Origin: Shouchella shacheensis
GTDB taxonomy: Bacteria > Bacillota > Bacilli > Bacillales > Bacillaceae_D
Reading direction: 5' to 3'
NCBI RefSeq assembly: GCF_001484965.1
Contig: NZ_LLYY01000018.1
Location: 1 to 64,000, forward strand
DNA: 64,000 nucleotides
The position numbers and the translations under genes are program-made. This document shows, piece by piece, positions 29,046 to 39,165 of this stretch. Below the pieces are notes generated by a model. The model had not been told where the DNA came from. It saw nothing but the letters and a program-made list of their open reading frames with translations, and did no database searches. Numbering within the stretch: the first letter of the stretch is position 1; each line of letters begins with the position of its first letter.

Positions 29046-30095
29046 ATGGAACAAACTGGATTTCACATCGCCGTCGTAGGGGCGACAGGAGCGGTTGGGC
29101 AGCAAATGCTCAAAACGCTTGCAAAAAGAGAGTTTCCCATTGCGAGTCTGAAGCTCTTGTCTTCAAAACGCTCCGCAGGCAAAGAAATAACATTTAAAGG
29201 AAGGATCTATACAGTGGAGGAAGCAACCCCAGAATCCTTTGAAGGTGTGCAAATCGCACTCTTTTCAGCAGGGGGGTCTGTTTCCAAGGCGCTCGCGCCA
29301 GAAGCGGTCAAACGAGGGGCCATCTGTATTGACAATACAAGCGCTTTTCGGATGGAGGACGGGGTGCCGCTTGTGGTGCCCGAAGTAAACGAAGAAGACC
29401 TTAAAGAACACCAAGGCATAATTGCCAATCCGAACTGTTCTACGATTCAAATGGTCGTCGCGCTGGAGCCGCTTCGCCAAAAGCTTGGGCTCAAGAAAGT
29501 CATCGTATCAACCTACCAGGCGGTTTCTGGTGCTGGGCTTGAGGCGGTTGAAGAAATGGAGACGCAAACAAGCGACATCCTTGCAGGAAAAGAACCAAAA
29601 GCGAACGTCCTCCCTGTTGGGGGCGACAAGAAACATTTCCAGATTGCTTTTAATGCGATTCCTCAAATTGATAAATTTCAGGACAATGGCTACACATTTG
29701 AGGAAATGAAAATGGTGAATGAAACGAAGAAGATCATGCATATGCCCGGCCTTGAAGTGGCAGCAACGTGCGTGCGCTTGCCAGTGGAGACTGGTCACTC
29801 TGAATCAGTCTACATCGAAACAGAAAAGAGTGGAGCGAGCGTTGAAGAGATTTGGAGCTTGCTACAGGATGCAAACGGAGTGACCCTTCAAGACGTGCCG
29901 AGCGAGCAAGTATACCCCATGGTTACAACGGCTGTCGGGAAAAATGATGTCTTTGTCGGTCGTGTACGTCGTGACCTTGACCGAGCGAATGGCTATCATT
30001 TCTGGGTTGTATCCGATAATTTATTAAAAGGGGCGGCTTGGAATTCAGTGCAAATTGCTGAAAGTCTTGTCAAGCTTCGCCTTTTATCCGAGTGA
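29046..30095 (+). CDS. asd: Aspartate-semialdehyde dehydrogenase
   Basis: Reduces aspartyl phosphate to aspartate semialdehyde with NADPH, the branch point for lysine, diaminopimelate, threonine and methionine. The 349-aa protein has the nucleotide loop GATGAVGQQ, the active-site Cys in NPNCSTIQ and the later catalytic segment with [13 protein letters not shown] 29046 follows GAGGGAGGA; upstream frame is not needed. It is immediately followed by dapG. Confidence 0.96.
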   Translation: MEQTGFHIAVVGATGAVGQQMLKTLAKREFPIASLKLLSSKRSAGKEITFKGRIYTVEEATPESFEGVQIALFSAGGSVSKALAPEAVKRGAICIDNTSAFRMEDGVPLVVPEVNEEDLKEHQGIIANPNCSTIQMVVALEPLRQKLGLKKVIVSTYQAVSGAGLEAVEEMETQTSDILAGKEPKANVLPVGGDKKHFQIAFNAIPQIDKFQDNGYTFEEMKMVNETKKIMHMPGLEVAATCVRLPVETGHSESVYIETEKSGASVEEIWSLLQDANGVTLQDVPSEQVYPMVTTAVGKNDVFVGRVRRDLDRANGYHFWVVSDNLLKGAAWNSVQIAESLVKLRLLSE

Positions 30096-30105
30096 GAATG
30101 ACGAG

Positions 30106-31311
30106 ATGAAAATCATCGTTCAAAAATTTGGAGGCACCTCCGTCAAAACAGAAGAGACACGGAACCAAGCGGTGCGTCATGTGCAAAAAGCGGTAAAAGA
30201 TGGCTACAAAGTCGTTGCTGTCGTTTCAGCGATGGGGCGCACTGGCGATCCCTACGCGACGGATACGCTACTCGGGCTTGTGAACAAAGCTCATGTTTCC
30301 AAAAGGGAGCAGGATATGCTTGTCTCTTGCGGGGAAGCCATTTCTTCGGTTGTCTTCTCTGAGCTGTTGAATACGCATGGGGTAGACGCTACAGCTATGA
30401 ACGGGGCAAAAGCGGGCTTTCGGACGAATGAAGAATTCACAAATGCAAAGATTATGGAGATGCAGTGTGATCATCTGCTTAAAACATTGGAGCACTACGA
30501 TGTGGTCGTTGTCACTGGGTTTCAAGGCCAGTCTAAGTCCGGGGATACGACGACGCTTGGACGCGGAGGGAGCGATACGTCAGCGACGGCTCTTGGCGCT
30601 GCCATCAACGCGGAATGGGTAGATATTTTCACCGATGTGGAAGGGGTGATGACCGCTGATCCTCGCATTGTTGAAGATGCGCGCGCCCTTCAGGCGATGA
30701 CCTACAATGAAATTTGCAACATGGCCTATCAAGGGGCAAAGGTCATTCACCCCCGCGCCGTTGAAATTGCGATGCAGGCAAAATTACCACTCCGCGTTCG
30801 CTCCACGTATTCGGATAAGGAAGGGACGCTTGTCGCGTCGATGAGTTCACCGCACACGGTCGATGTCAATGAACATTTGATTACCGGAATTGCTCAAGTC
30901 TCTAACGTGACGCAGATTAAAGTTGCTGCTAAAGAAGGCCAATTGGATCTGCAGGAAAACGTGTTTAAGTCGATGGCTAGAGCAAACATTAGCGTCGACT
31001 TCATTAACATCAGTCCTAGCGGGGTGACCTATACAGTGACAGATGAAGCCGCTGATGAGGCCTTGAGTGTGTTAACGGAGCTTGGTTATCAGCCAGAACT
31101 TGTGAGGGGCTGCGCAAAAGTGTCAGCCGTTGGCGCGGGTATGACTGGCGTGCCAGGCGTTGCCTCACGAATCGTGAGCGCACTTAGTGGGGAAAACATT
31201 CAAATCTTGCAATCGGCTGATTCACACACCACCATTTGGGTGCTCGTTAAAAATGAAGACATGGCGAAGGCAGTGAACGCGTTGCACAAGATGTTTCAAT
31301 TAGGTGAATGA
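30106..31311 (+). CDS. dapG: Aspartokinase I (diaminopimelate-type)
   Basis: Phosphorylates aspartate, first step of the diaminopimelate branch. The 401-aa protein starts MKIIVQKFGGTSVK, contains GRGGSDTSATALGAA and two C-terminal ACT domains from about residue 265. ATG 30106 begins at the family N-terminus 10 bases after asd; the site upstream (GAGTGAG) is weak. In B. subtilis DapG is feedback-inhibited by diaminopimelate; here that is inferred. Confidence 0.95.
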   Translation: MKIIVQKFGGTSVKTEETRNQAVRHVQKAVKDGYKVVAVVSAMGRTGDPYATDTLLGLVNKAHVSKREQDMLVSCGEAISSVVFSELLNTHGVDATAMNGAKAGFRTNEEFTNAKIMEMQCDHLLKTLEHYDVVVVTGFQGQSKSGDTTTLGRGGSDTSATALGAAINAEWVDIFTDVEGVMTADPRIVEDARALQAMTYNEICNMAYQGAKVIHPRAVEIAMQAKLPLRVRSTYSDKEGTLVASMSSPHTVDVNEHLITGIAQVSNVTQIKVAAKEGQLDLQENVFKSMARANISVDFINISPSGVTYTVTDEAADEALSVLTELGYQPELVRGCAKVSAVGAGMTGVPGVASRIVSALSGENIQILQSADSHTTIWVLVKNEDMAKAVNALHKMFQLGE

Positions 31312-31356
31312 GGTGTGTAAGTCAGGAGAGCAGGAACTTGGAAGGGAAGAAACACC

Positions 31357-32271
31357 ATGAAAATAGGTTGGGAAAACGGTGAGAAATTTGGTCCACTCTG
31401 GACGGCAATGGTGACACCCTTTACCGAAGAAGGGGAAGTCGATTATTCACACACAGCTAACGTGTTGGATCATCTGATTTCAACAGGAACAGATGTAGTC
31501 GTAGTGGCAGGGACCACCGGTGAATCACCAGTGCTAACCAAGGAAGAAAAACTGGAGCTGTTTACGTTTGCAGTGAAGCATGCCGAAAACCGAGTTGCCA
31601 TTGTGGCTGGAACGGGGTCAAACAGCACGAAGGAGTCGATTGCGTTAACAAAAGCAGCGGGGCAAACGGGTGTGGATGGAATCATGCTTGTGACTCCGTA
31701 TTACAATCGACCTTCACAAGAAGGGCTTTACGCTCATTTTAAAGCGATTGCGAACGCCACACGCCTTCCTGTGATGCTCTACAACGTGCCTGGCCGAACA
31801 GCGGTCAACATGCTTGCCCCAACAACCATTGCGCTTTCAAAAATCGAGAATATCGCAGCTGTTAAAGAGGCTAGCGAGAATCTCGATCAAATCGCGGCGA
31901 TTATTGAAGGAACGGGAGACGATTTTGCAGTCTATAGCGGGGACGATTCCATGGCGCTTCCGATTCTTTCCATTGGTGGCGACGGGGTCGTTTCAGTAGC
32001 TTCTCATGTCATCGGTAATGAGATTCAGGAGATGATCCGTGAATATAAAAAAGGCGATCAACGCAAAGCGGCAAAGTGGCATCGTCAGCTGTTGCCAGTA
32101 ATGAAAACACTTTTTACAGCTCCGAACCCAACTTGTGTAAAGTATGCGCTGCAAAGAAGAGGGATTGACGTCGGAGAGGTGCAGCTGCCGCTCTTACCGG
32201 CAACAGAGCTCGAGAAGGAGCGTGTGGATGCTGTGCTTGGAGCGCTGGAGAAGGAAGTGGCCAATCAATAG
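31357..32271 (+). CDS. dapA: 4-hydroxy-tetrahydrodipicolinate synthase
   Basis: Condenses pyruvate with aspartate semialdehyde to the precursor of diaminopimelate and dipicolinate. The 304-aa TIM-barrel protein shows VVAGTTGESPVL, the catalytic Tyr in MLYNVPGRT and the Schiff-base Lys in AVKEAS. It has an N-terminal extension of about ten residues (MKIGWENGEK) relative to B. subtilis DapA. ATG 31357 follows GGAAGGGAAG. Last gene of asd-dapG-dapA. Confidence 0.96.
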   Translation: MKIGWENGEKFGPLWTAMVTPFTEEGEVDYSHTANVLDHLISTGTDVVVVAGTTGESPVLTKEEKLELFTFAVKHAENRVAIVAGTGSNSTKESIALTKAAGQTGVDGIMLVTPYYNRPSQEGLYAHFKAIANATRLPVMLYNVPGRTAVNMLAPTTIALSKIENIAAVKEASENLDQIAAIIEGTGDDFAVYSGDDSMALPILSIGGDGVVSVASHVIGNEIQEMIREYKKGDQRKAAKWHRQLLPVMKTLFTAPNPTCVKYALQRRGIDVGEVQLPLLPATELEKERVDAVLGALEKEVANQ

Positions 32272-32278
32272 CTTTAGA

Positions 32279-32313
32279 AAAACCAGTTTGTGTAAACGCG
32301 AACTGGTTTTTGT
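32279..32313 (+). terminator. Terminator after dapA
   Basis: AAAACCAGTT (32279-32288) pairs with AACTGGTTTT (32301-32310), followed by TGTTT. A repeat copy starts at its edge. Confidence 0.88.
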
Positions 32314-32432
32314 TTAGCTCCGGCGGGTAGAAGCTCGAGATTTTTCAGTCCTGACACCGAAATCCAAGTTCAGGATTTCTTATGTCAGGCCTTCCAAAAT
32401 TCTCGCTTCAGAACAACCCGCCTACGCTTTTC
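32313..32432 (+). repeat. Intergenic palindromic repeat, type A, near-consensus copy
   Basis: The best-preserved copy. Left arm GGCGGGTAGAAGCTCGAGAT, right arm ending ACAACCCGCCTACGCTTTTC. Pairs found: GGCGGGT/ACCCGCC, GAAGC/GCTTC, CTGACA/TGTCAG and GAAATCC/GGATTTC, giving a nearly continuous fold of about 110 bases. Confidence 0.9.
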
Positions 32433-32438
32433 GGATTT

Positions 32439-32557
32439 GTTTAGCTCCGGCGGGTAGAAGCTTGAGATTTTTCAGTCCTGGAGCGAAATCCAAAATCGGG
32501 ATTTCTAGTCCAAGCCTCCCATATTTTTCGCTTCTGAGCAACCCGCCTGCGTTTTTC
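32439..32557 (+). repeat. Intergenic palindromic repeat, type A copy
   Basis: Head-to-tail with the preceding copy, separated by six bases. Left TTAGCTCCGGCGGGTAGAAG, right GCTTCTGAGCAACCCGCCTG. The centre differs (CTGGAGC and TAGTCCAAG) from its neighbour. Confidence 0.88.
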
Positions 32558-32587
32558 TGTTTCCGGACACCTAGATGAAAGTTGCTC

Positions 32588-32617
32588 TTGTTTTCGGTTA
32601 GAAAATTAAGGTATACT
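32588..32617 (+). promoter_or_regulatory. Candidate sigma-A promoter upstream of rnjB
   Basis: TTGTTT (32588-32593), 18-base spacer, TATACT (32612-32617). If used it creates an unusually long leader of about 330 bases. Confidence 0.5.
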
Positions 32618-32619
32618 AA

Positions 32620-32954
32620 GACACAAGTGAGGCGTTCGGGTTAGGGTGGTCTAAGAGCCGCCATTCTTTTAAGTGCGATGGACATGGACGGGAAGCAAAT
32701 GAAAGACAGGCAAACCTCTGGATAAGCTTTAAAAAACGTGCCAATTTTACCTGCTACATGCCGTACGTAGCTATGTGTACATTCGTTTTTTTAAGGTTAT
32801 GCAGTGCTGTTTGTTTGTGTTTTTTTAGAAGCTTATGGGGACCATCAAAAACAAGACGGACGAGAAGACCTAACAAATAAAAAATGAACGTTTGTGATCC
32901 AGCCAGTCGCTTGACTTGGACTGTTGATTGATATTCTATTAGGAGGATGAACCA
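32620..32954 (+). other. Long leader region before rnjB, no gene recognised
   Basis: About 335 bases between a candidate promoter and the rnjB start. It contains GGTGG/CCGCC (about 32647-32664), then an A/G-rich stretch, GCTAC/GTAGC around 32750-32770 and two T-rich runs, ending in AGGAGGATG before rnjB. It may hold a structured 5' UTR or small RNA; it did not match any riboswitch motif I could recognise. A 71-codon frame on the - strand lacks support. Confidence 0.4.
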
Positions 32955-34622
32955 TTGGCTAAACAGCAAAATGAAAAAGTGCGCGTGTTTGCTCTCGGCG
33001 GCGTTGGCGAGATCGGCAAAAACATGTACGGCATTGAAGTAGACGAAGATATCATCGTGGTAGATGCGGGACTAATGTTTCCTGACGATGACATGCTTGG
33101 CGTGGATATTGTCATCCCAGATGTGTCTTATCTGGTTGAAAATGAAGAGCGGGTAAGAGGGATTATTTTAACTCATGGGCACGAGGACCATATCGGAGGA
33201 CTTTCCTATGTTTTAAAAAAGGTCAATGTCCCCGTGTACGGAACAAAGCTGACGCTGGGATTAGTGGAAGAAAAGCTAAAAGAAGCAGGCATTCATCGAC
33301 ACTCGACCCTAAAAACAATTGATTCAAATTCGAGGGTGACCATTGGCTCCACCTCTGTCTCGTTTTTTCGGACAAGCCACAGCATTCCTGACAGCGTAGG
33401 TATCTGTGTCGAGACCTCCCAGGGTGCGGTTGTTCATACCGGAGATTTTAAGTTTGACCAAACCCCTGTGGATGGCAAACATGCGGACATCGGTAAAATG
33501 GCAGCAACTGGCCAGCGCGGGGTTCTCTGTCTGCTTTCGGATTCAACCAATGCGGAGCGTCCTGGGGTAACGAAATCTGAGTCGGAAGTTGGACAAGGAA
33601 TAAAGGATGTATTCGCTCGCACCGCGGGGCGCCTGATTGTGACATCGTTTGCATCAAATGTTCACCGTATCCAGCAAGTGATTCAGGCCGCAGCGACGTC
33701 GAATCGCAAACTTGCCGTTGTTGGCAAGAGCATGGTGCGTGTTATCACTATTGCTTCAAAACTTGGGCACTTGAAAATGCCAAAGGACTTGCTTATTGAT
33801 ATGGATGAAGTGAATCGATACCGGCCGGAACAAGTGGTGATTTTAACGACTGGAAGTCAGGGAGAGCCAATGTCTGCGCTTACCCGGATGGCACGCGGGG
33901 CGCACCGTCATATCACGTTAACGAATAATGATACGGTCATCATTGCCGCGTCTGCTATCCCTGGGAATGAAAAAAGCGTTTCAGCGGTGATTGACCAACT
34001 TCACCGTATCGGTGCGGATGTCGTATACGGAAAGTCATCGGTTCACGCTTCTGGTCACGGTTCTCAGGAAGAATTAAAGCTAATGCTGAATCTTATGCGT
34101 CCGAAATTTTTCGTACCCATACATGGGGAGATTCGTATGCAGCATGCGCATCGAAAGCTCGCGCTTGACGTCGGCATAAAGAAAGAACGCATCTACATCG
34201 TTGAAAAAGGCGAGGTTGTTGAATTTACAAAAGGGCAGGCACGACGGGGAAGCAAAGTGCCTTCCGGTCATGTTTTGATTGATGGACTTGGGGTTGGTGA
34301 TGTCGGAAATATTGTTCTTCGAGACAGGCGTCTGCTTTCCAAGGACGGCATTCTTGTTGTTGTCGTTACGCTGAATAAGAAGGCAGGGACGATCGTTTCT
34401 GGTCCGAACATCATCTCTCGCGGATTTGTGTACGTACGTGAATCAGAAGAGTTGCTCGAGAAATCCAACGAGCTTGTTTCCTCGATTCTCTACAAATGCA
34501 TGAATGAAAACGTCAACGAATGGTCATCGCTAAAAAGCAATATTCGTGAAGGCTTAAGTCGTTTCTTGTTTGAAAAAACAAAGCGTCGTCCGATGATCTT
34601 ACCAATCATTATGGAAGTCTAA
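32955..34622 (+). CDS. rnjB: Ribonuclease J2
   Basis: Metallo-beta-lactamase/beta-CASP ribonuclease that pairs with RNase J1. The 555-aa protein carries HGHEDHIGG, SDSTNAERPG, the beta-CASP motifs (GSQGEPMSAL and SGHGSQEEL) and PIHGE. TTG 32955 follows AGGAGGATG. The gene order dapA-rnjB-tepA matches B. subtilis, where this position is rnjB (ymfA); J1 versus J2 is assigned from synteny and so slightly less certain. Confidence 0.93.
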   Translation: MAKQQNEKVRVFALGGVGEIGKNMYGIEVDEDIIVVDAGLMFPDDDMLGVDIVIPDVSYLVENEERVRGIILTHGHEDHIGGLSYVLKKVNVPVYGTKLTLGLVEEKLKEAGIHRHSTLKTIDSNSRVTIGSTSVSFFRTSHSIPDSVGICVETSQGAVVHTGDFKFDQTPVDGKHADIGKMAATGQRGVLCLLSDSTNAERPGVTKSESEVGQGIKDVFARTAGRLIVTSFASNVHRIQQVIQAAATSNRKLAVVGKSMVRVITIASKLGHLKMPKDLLIDMDEVNRYRPEQVVILTTGSQGEPMSALTRMARGAHRHITLTNNDTVIIAASAIPGNEKSVSAVIDQLHRIGADVVYGKSSVHASGHGSQEELKLMLNLMRPKFFVPIHGEIRMQHAHRKLALDVGIKKERIYIVEKGEVVEFTKGQARRGSKVPSGHVLIDGLGVGDVGNIVLRDRRLLSKDGILVVVVTLNKKAGTIVSGPNIISRGFVYVRESEELLEKSNELVSSILYKCMNENVNEWSSLKSNIREGLSRFLFEKTKRRPMILPIIMEV

Positions 34623-34626
34623 AGAG

Positions 34627-34657
34627 AAAGCAGAGCTCCGAGAGGGTTCTGCTTTTT
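34627..34657 (+). terminator. Terminator after rnjB
   Basis: AAAGCAGAGCTC (34627-34638) pairs along its length with GGGTTCTGCTTT (34644-34655), with G-U pairs, followed by further T residues. Confidence 0.85.
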
Positions 34658-34662
34658 CTCTA

Positions 34663-34730
34663 ACTCTTCGGTTAGTAGCTTCGAGATTTCTATTATCGGG
34701 TCGCTCCTGAGCGACCCGCCTGCGCTTTTC
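34663..34730 (+). repeat. Internally deleted copy of the palindromic repeat
   Basis: Only 68 bases: a left-end remnant GTTAGTAGCTTCGAGATTTC joined to a right end GAGCGACCCGCCTGCGCTTTTC. The centre is lost and a new perfect hairpin GGGTCGCTC/GAGCGACCC (34698-34717) has formed. Confidence 0.75.
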
Positions 34731-34839
34731 GGTAATGACCCCGGCGGAAAGTGGGTTTCGGTTTTGTGGGGAACTCTTCAGAATGACAGACCCTTCTCTT
34801 GTTCATACTACGAATAGAAAAATGGAGGAGTGTGTTGAG

Positions 34840-35619
34840 ATGAGTAACGATATGAATAACAATATGAATCAAGACCCACAAGCACCGCAAACGCCACAAG
34901 CACCACAGCAAGAACCGAAGCCTGCAGATGATCCCAAGAATTCTCTAGTTGAAAAAATTCAGCAATTAGGGGAGACGTCCGTGCCCGACATGGCGGCATC
35001 TAATATTCATTGTATGACGGTGGTCGGCCAGATTGAAGGTCATATGCAGCTACCACCACAAAATAAAACGACGAAGTATGAGCATTTAATCCCGCAGCTT
35101 GTTGCGGTTGAGCAGAATCAAAAAATCGAAGGTCTGTTAATCATCCTAAATACGGTGGGTGGGGACGTGGAGGCTGGGCTTGCGATTTCTGAGATGATCG
35201 CCTCTATTTCAAAGCCAACGGTCACGCTCGTCCTTGGTGGCGGGCATTCGATCGGGGTCCCGATTGCGACGGCAGCTGACTATTCATTTATCGCTGAGAC
35301 GGCAACGATGACGATTCATCCCGTCCGCTTAACAGGACTTGTGATTGGTGTCCCACAAACATTTGAGTACCTCGATAAGATGCAAGACCGAGTGGTTAAC
35401 TTTGTCACTGCTCACTCAGAGATTACGGAGGAGAAGTTCAAAGATCTGATGCTCTCTAAAGGCAATTTAACGAGGGATATTGGGACGAATGTGATTGGCA
35501 CAGACGCTGTAGAATATGGATTGATTAATGAGGTTGGCGGGGTCGGCCAAGCGATTATGAAGCTTAACCAGCTCATAGAGGAGAGTAAGAATCAGACTCA
35601 AGGAGAGGTCATCCAATGA
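34840..35619 (+). CDS. tepA: ClpP-like protease TepA/YmfB
   Basis: ClpP-fold serine protease, reported as translocation-enhancing protein in B. subtilis. The 259-aa protein has a Gln/Pro-rich N-terminal tail (residues about 1-30), then the ClpP fold with the presumed catalytic Ser in [12 protein letters not shown] and His in [13 protein letters not shown] 34840 lies after ATGGAGGAG; starts from 34735 would run through the upstream region without a ribosome-binding site. It overlaps ylzJ by four bases. Confidence 0.92.
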   Translation: MSNDMNNNMNQDPQAPQTPQAPQQEPKPADDPKNSLVEKIQQLGETSVPDMAASNIHCMTVVGQIEGHMQLPPQNKTTKYEHLIPQLVAVEQNQKIEGLLIILNTVGGDVEAGLAISEMIASISKPTVTLVLGGGHSIGVPIATAADYSFIAETATMTIHPVRLTGLVIGVPQTFEYLDKMQDRVVNFVTAHSEITEEKFKDLMLSKGNLTRDIGTNVIGTDAVEYGLINEVGGVGQAIMKLNQLIEESKNQTQGEVIQ

Positions 35620-35840
35620 TTCTTTACACCTTGATGCCGACCGAGCAAATTTTCCCTGAAGAAGAAAACGTATTTGAATCGCAAAAAGTGATGGATTGTG
35701 AAGGGGGTCAGCTTGTGGTCGAACAAGTGAATGGAGGAGACTTTCGTGTTGTTCGTCTTATCAGCAGCGATCCAAACCAATTCTTGAATCCTTCCTATGC
35801 GCCAGGGACCATTATACAAGCAAAGCCAACACTTTTGTAA
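35616..35840 (+). CDS. ylzJ: YlzJ-like protein
   Basis: 74-aa protein of the YlzJ family, known only from spore formers and always near tepA and spoIIIE; function unknown. It begins [15 protein letters not shown] and ends in a basic/hydrophobic tail ([14 protein letters not shown]). Its ATG overlaps the tepA stop (ATGA), suggesting coupled translation. Confidence 0.88.
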   Translation: MILYTLMPTEQIFPEEENVFESQKVMDCEGGQLVVEQVNGGDFRVVRLISSDPNQFLNPSYAPGTIIQAKPTLL

Positions 35841-35847
35841 AATCAGG

Positions 35848-35876
35848 TTTTTGATGCCCTTGATCTGTGATATACT
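35848..35876 (+). promoter_or_regulatory. Candidate extended -10 promoter of spoIIIE
   Basis: TATACT (35871-35876) preceded by TGA, making an extended -10; a poor -35 (TTTTTG, 35848-35853) lies 17 bases upstream. About 90 bases before the gene. Confidence 0.5.
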
Positions 35877-35967
35877 TTTAAGTAACTGCCTGAATCAATC
35901 AGCCATGTCGCTGCTTGCTTCAGGTCCTTATTAAAAGATCGCATGTTTTTATCTAGAGGGTGAAAGA

Positions 35968-38316
35968 ATGGCAAAACGTAAGAAAAGAAGAAAGGGTCAA
36001 TGGAAAGCGCAGCTCACTTTTGAACTCATCGGGCTGGGTTTACTCGTTATTGCTGTTGTCACACTCGCAAGGCTCGGAAGTGTCGGGGAAACCTTTGTCC
36101 GGCTATTCCGTTTTTTTCTTGGGGAATGGTTTGTTTTTCTTGCTTTTGGCTTGTTTGTAGCAGCCGTTTACATCATGCTTAAGCGAAAACAGCCTCCGCT
36201 TTGGTCGAGACGGATGTCTGGCGTTTATACATTCGTTTTGTCCATTGCTATTATGGCACATGCCAATTTATTTCAAGAGATAGGTGGAGAGGAAGGGTTC
36301 AGCGATCAGTCCGTGCTTAGAAATACGTGGACGCTCTTCTGGTCAGAAATGACCGGGAGCGAAACGGGCGATCTTGGCGGCGGTATGGTCGGAGCACTTG
36401 GCTATGCAGTGAGCCATTTTTTGTTTGCCACGGTCGGTACATATTTTTTCTGCTTTGTTCTCATGATTATCGGGGGAATTCTCATCACCGGGCGTTCGCT
36501 TTCTGATTTGCTTGGAAAGCTTTTCAGACAAACATACTTGCTCCTCGCCGATACGCTCGCTGGTCTTGGGGTTGAGTTCAAGAGTTGGCGCTCCTCGGCA
36601 CGTGAGAAAATGAAGGAAGAACGAGAAGCGAGAGAAGAGCGAAAACGTAAAAAAGAGGAAAAGCAAGATACGCCAGAGCTAGAAAAACCCCCTGCTGAGG
36701 CTGAGGACAAGCATCTTGAGCCAGAAATTGTCGATTTTACACAGAATATCTCAGCCCCAACTAAGGAGGAGCCGGTTCCTCCTAAGACAGTGGAAAAACA
36801 AGAAGACGGGAATGAGCAACAAGCATTGAACACTTCGTCTAGTGACGCGCTTTCAGAAGGTTTAGTGACTGCACAAGAAACGGTCGAGTCCTATACACTG
36901 CCGAACATGGAGTTATTGATGTCTCCGGACAAGCCTGATCAAAAGCAGGAAAAGCAGCAGCTGACTTCCAACGCGAGAAAGCTTGAAAAAACGCTTGAAA
37001 GTTTTGGTGTGAAAGTTCGCGTAACGAAAGTTCATTTAGGGCCAGCAGTAACGAAGTATGAGGTGAATCCGAACGTTGGCGTCAAGGTAAGCAAAATTGT
37101 TAATTTGGCTGATGACTTAGCGCTTGCACTTGCGGCCAAGGACATTCGAATTGAGGCGCCGATCCCCGGGAAATCCGCTGTGGGCATTGAAGTGCCGAAT
37201 CAAGAAGTAGCCATTGTGTCACTGAGAGAGGTCTTGGAAGCATCAACAACAAGGGGAGAAGAAGTGCTTGCGGTTAGTCTCGGCCGCGATATTTCCGGTG
37301 AACCAGTGCTTGCACCGCTTAATAAAATGCCCCACCTCCTCGTAGCCGGAGCAACGGGAAGTGGGAAAAGTGTCTGTATCAACGGAATTATAACAAGCAT
37401 CTTAATGAAAGCGAAGCCTCATGAAGTTAAGCTGATGATGATTGACCCAAAAATGGTTGAACTGAATGTCTACAATGGTGTGCCTCACTTGTTGACCCCC
37501 GTTGTTACAGAACCTAAAAAGGCTTCTCAGGCGTTGAAAAAAGTAGTTGCTGAAATGGAACGGCGCTACGATTTATTTTCGCACACGGGTACGCGTAACA
37601 TCGAAGGGTACAATGAGTTGATTAAGCGCCGAAACGAGGAGGAAGAAGAAAAGCAACCGACCCTGCCTTACATTGTTGTTATCGTGGATGAGCTTGCGGA
37701 CTTGATGATGGTCGCTTCTGGAGACGTTGAAGATTCGATTGCTCGTCTCGCCCAAATGGCGCGTGCCGCGGGGATTCATATGATTATTGCAACTCAGCGT
37801 CCGTCCGTAGACGTGATCACGGGGGTCATTAAGGCCAATATTCCGTCGCGGATTGCGTTCGGGGTGTCTTCGCAGACGGATTCCAGAACCATTCTTGATT
37901 CTGGAGGAGCAGAGAAACTTCTCGGCCGCGGGGACATGCTCTACTTGCCGATGGGGGCTACAAAGCCAACGCGTGTGCAAGGAGCCTTTCTGTCTGACAA
38001 TGAGGTCGAACGAGTGGTTCAGTTCGTCGTCTCTCAGCAAAAGGCTCAATACGCCGAAGAGATGACGCCTACGGCTGAGCAAACCTCGCATGAAAAGGCG
38101 GCTGATGAGCTTTATCAGGAGGCGGTGGATCTCGTTGTTGATATGGGAACTGCTTCGGTCTCGATGATCCAACGTCGTTTTCGAGTGGGCTACACCCGAG
38201 CAGCACGATTGATTGACGAAATGGAAGTAAGAGGGATTGTCGGACCTTATGAAGGAAGTAAGCCCCGCGAGGTGTTAGTGACGAAGAACGTTGAAGAAGA
38301 AGCATCTTCCTCCTAG
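35968..38316 (+). CDS. spoIIIE: DNA translocase SpoIIIE/FtsK
   Basis: Septum-anchored DNA pump that moves the chromosome into the forespore and clears DNA at division. The 782-aa protein has four predicted transmembrane helices in the first ~185 residues, a charged linker (about 210-300), the motor with Walker A GATGSGKS and Walker [35 protein letters not shown] blocks, and a C-terminal winged-helix gamma domain ([21 protein letters not shown] in two parts) that reads SRS/KOPS sites. ATG 35968 follows AGAGGGTG. Confidence 0.96.
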   Translation: MAKRKKRRKGQWKAQLTFELIGLGLLVIAVVTLARLGSVGETFVRLFRFFLGEWFVFLAFGLFVAAVYIMLKRKQPPLWSRRMSGVYTFVLSIAIMAHANLFQEIGGEEGFSDQSVLRNTWTLFWSEMTGSETGDLGGGMVGALGYAVSHFLFATVGTYFFCFVLMIIGGILITGRSLSDLLGKLFRQTYLLLADTLAGLGVEFKSWRSSAREKMKEEREAREERKRKKEEKQDTPELEKPPAEAEDKHLEPEIVDFTQNISAPTKEEPVPPKTVEKQEDGNEQQALNTSSSDALSEGLVTAQETVESYTLPNMELLMSPDKPDQKQEKQQLTSNARKLEKTLESFGVKVRVTKVHLGPAVTKYEVNPNVGVKVSKIVNLADDLALALAAKDIRIEAPIPGKSAVGIEVPNQEVAIVSLREVLEASTTRGEEVLAVSLGRDISGEPVLAPLNKMPHLLVAGATGSGKSVCINGIITSILMKAKPHEVKLMMIDPKMVELNVYNGVPHLLTPVVTEPKKASQALKKVVAEMERRYDLFSHTGTRNIEGYNELIKRRNEEEEEKQPTLPYIVVIVDELADLMMVASGDVEDSIARLAQMARAAGIHMIIATQRPSVDVITGVIKANIPSRIAFGVSSQTDSRTILDSGGAEKLLGRGDMLYLPMGATKPTRVQGAFLSDNEVERVVQFVVSQQKAQYAEEMTPTAEQTSHEKAADELYQEAVDLVVDMGTASVSMIQRRFRVGYTRAARLIDEMEVRGIVGPYEGSKPREVLVTKNVEEEASSS

Positions 38317-38373
38317 GTCCGAGATGCGAGCGCCCTTCCTGTTTGCCTGCTAGCGTGAGAGTAACTCGGGAAA

Positions 38374-38394
38374 GGACGGGTTTACCCGGCGTCC
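38374..38394 (+). promoter_or_regulatory. Palindrome upstream of the GntR regulator
   Basis: GGACGGG, TTTA, CCCGGCGTCC: two arms GGAC/GTCC and GGG/CCC with a small internal asymmetry. No T tract follows, so terminator function is doubtful; an operator for the adjacent GntR protein is an inference. Confidence 0.35.
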
Positions 38395-38434
38395 CACAAA
38401 AAGAGAGAAAAAGAATGAAAGAGACTAAGAAGGG

Positions 38435-39160
38435 ATGGAGACTGTGATAAAGGCTGATCATCGACCGCTCTATTTGCAAGTCATCGACAAACTCAAAGCG
38501 GATATTGAGTCGTTTGAGGAAGGTCAGAAGCTGCCATCAGAATTTGAGCTGTCCAAGCAGCTTGGTGTAAGCAGAGCGACATTGAGGGAGGCACTCCGTT
38601 TGCTTGAAGAAGACGGACTGGTAGTCCGGCGTCACGGTGTCGGAACGTTTGTTCACTCAAAGCCGCTCTTTTCTGCGGGCATTGAGGAACTGCATAGCGT
38701 GACGGACATGATCGCGAACGCTCATATGAAACCAGGGACGATTTTTCTTTCTTCCTCTTTGCATGAGGCGAGCGAAGAGGATCGGTCCCGATTTAACCGG
38801 CCGTACATGGACGCTGTCATGAACATCGAGCGTGTGCGCACGGCGGATGGCATGCCCGTTGTCTACTGTATGGATATTATCCCAAAAGAACTCCTTGGCA
38901 ATCATTCTATTCATGAAACCAAATCGATTTTTCGCTTTTTACAGGAAGCGGGCAAATGGATCGACTATGCGATCACGTATATCGAACCAATCGGCTACCA
39001 TGAGCATATTTCAGAGTTGTTAGAGTGCAATGCAGAAACCTCCTTGCTGCTTTTAAAACAAACGCACTACGATGTTAACGATGAACCCGTTCTTTACTCA
39101 CTGAACTATTTTCGTGCAGATAAATTTAAGTTTCACGTTGTTAGACGAAGAGATATGTAG
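38435..39160 (+). CDS. ymfC: GntR/HutC-family transcriptional regulator
   Basis: 241-aa regulator with an N-terminal winged helix ([25 protein letters not shown], two joined motifs, residues about 28-55) and a C-terminal UTRA effector domain. Its syntenic position between spoIIIE and ymfF matches B. subtilis ymfC. ATG 38435 or GTG 38444 could be the start, both close to AAGGGATGGAG. A palindrome 40 bases upstream may be its operator. Ligand and targets unknown. Confidence 0.9.
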   Translation: METVIKADHRPLYLQVIDKLKADIESFEEGQKLPSEFELSKQLGVSRATLREALRLLEEDGLVVRRHGVGTFVHSKPLFSAGIEELHSVTDMIANAHMKPGTIFLSSSLHEASEEDRSRFNRPYMDAVMNIERVRTADGMPVVYCMDIIPKELLGNHSIHETKSIFRFLQEAGKWIDYAITYIEPIGYHEHISELLECNAETSLLLLKQTHYDVNDEPVLYSLNYFRADKFKFHVVRRRDM

Positions 39161-39165
39161 CAAAA

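Noticed and set aside
32640-32665. AGGGTGG stretch considered as a T-box antiterminator
   Set aside because: The T-box consensus continues with NACCGCG, which is absent, and no specifier loop or terminator with a long T tract follows; rnjB is not an amino-acid gene.
32754-32969. A 71-codon frame on the - strand overlapping the rnjB leader and start
   Set aside because: It has no ribosome-binding site and no similarity I recognise, and it runs through the rnjB start region; more likely chance.
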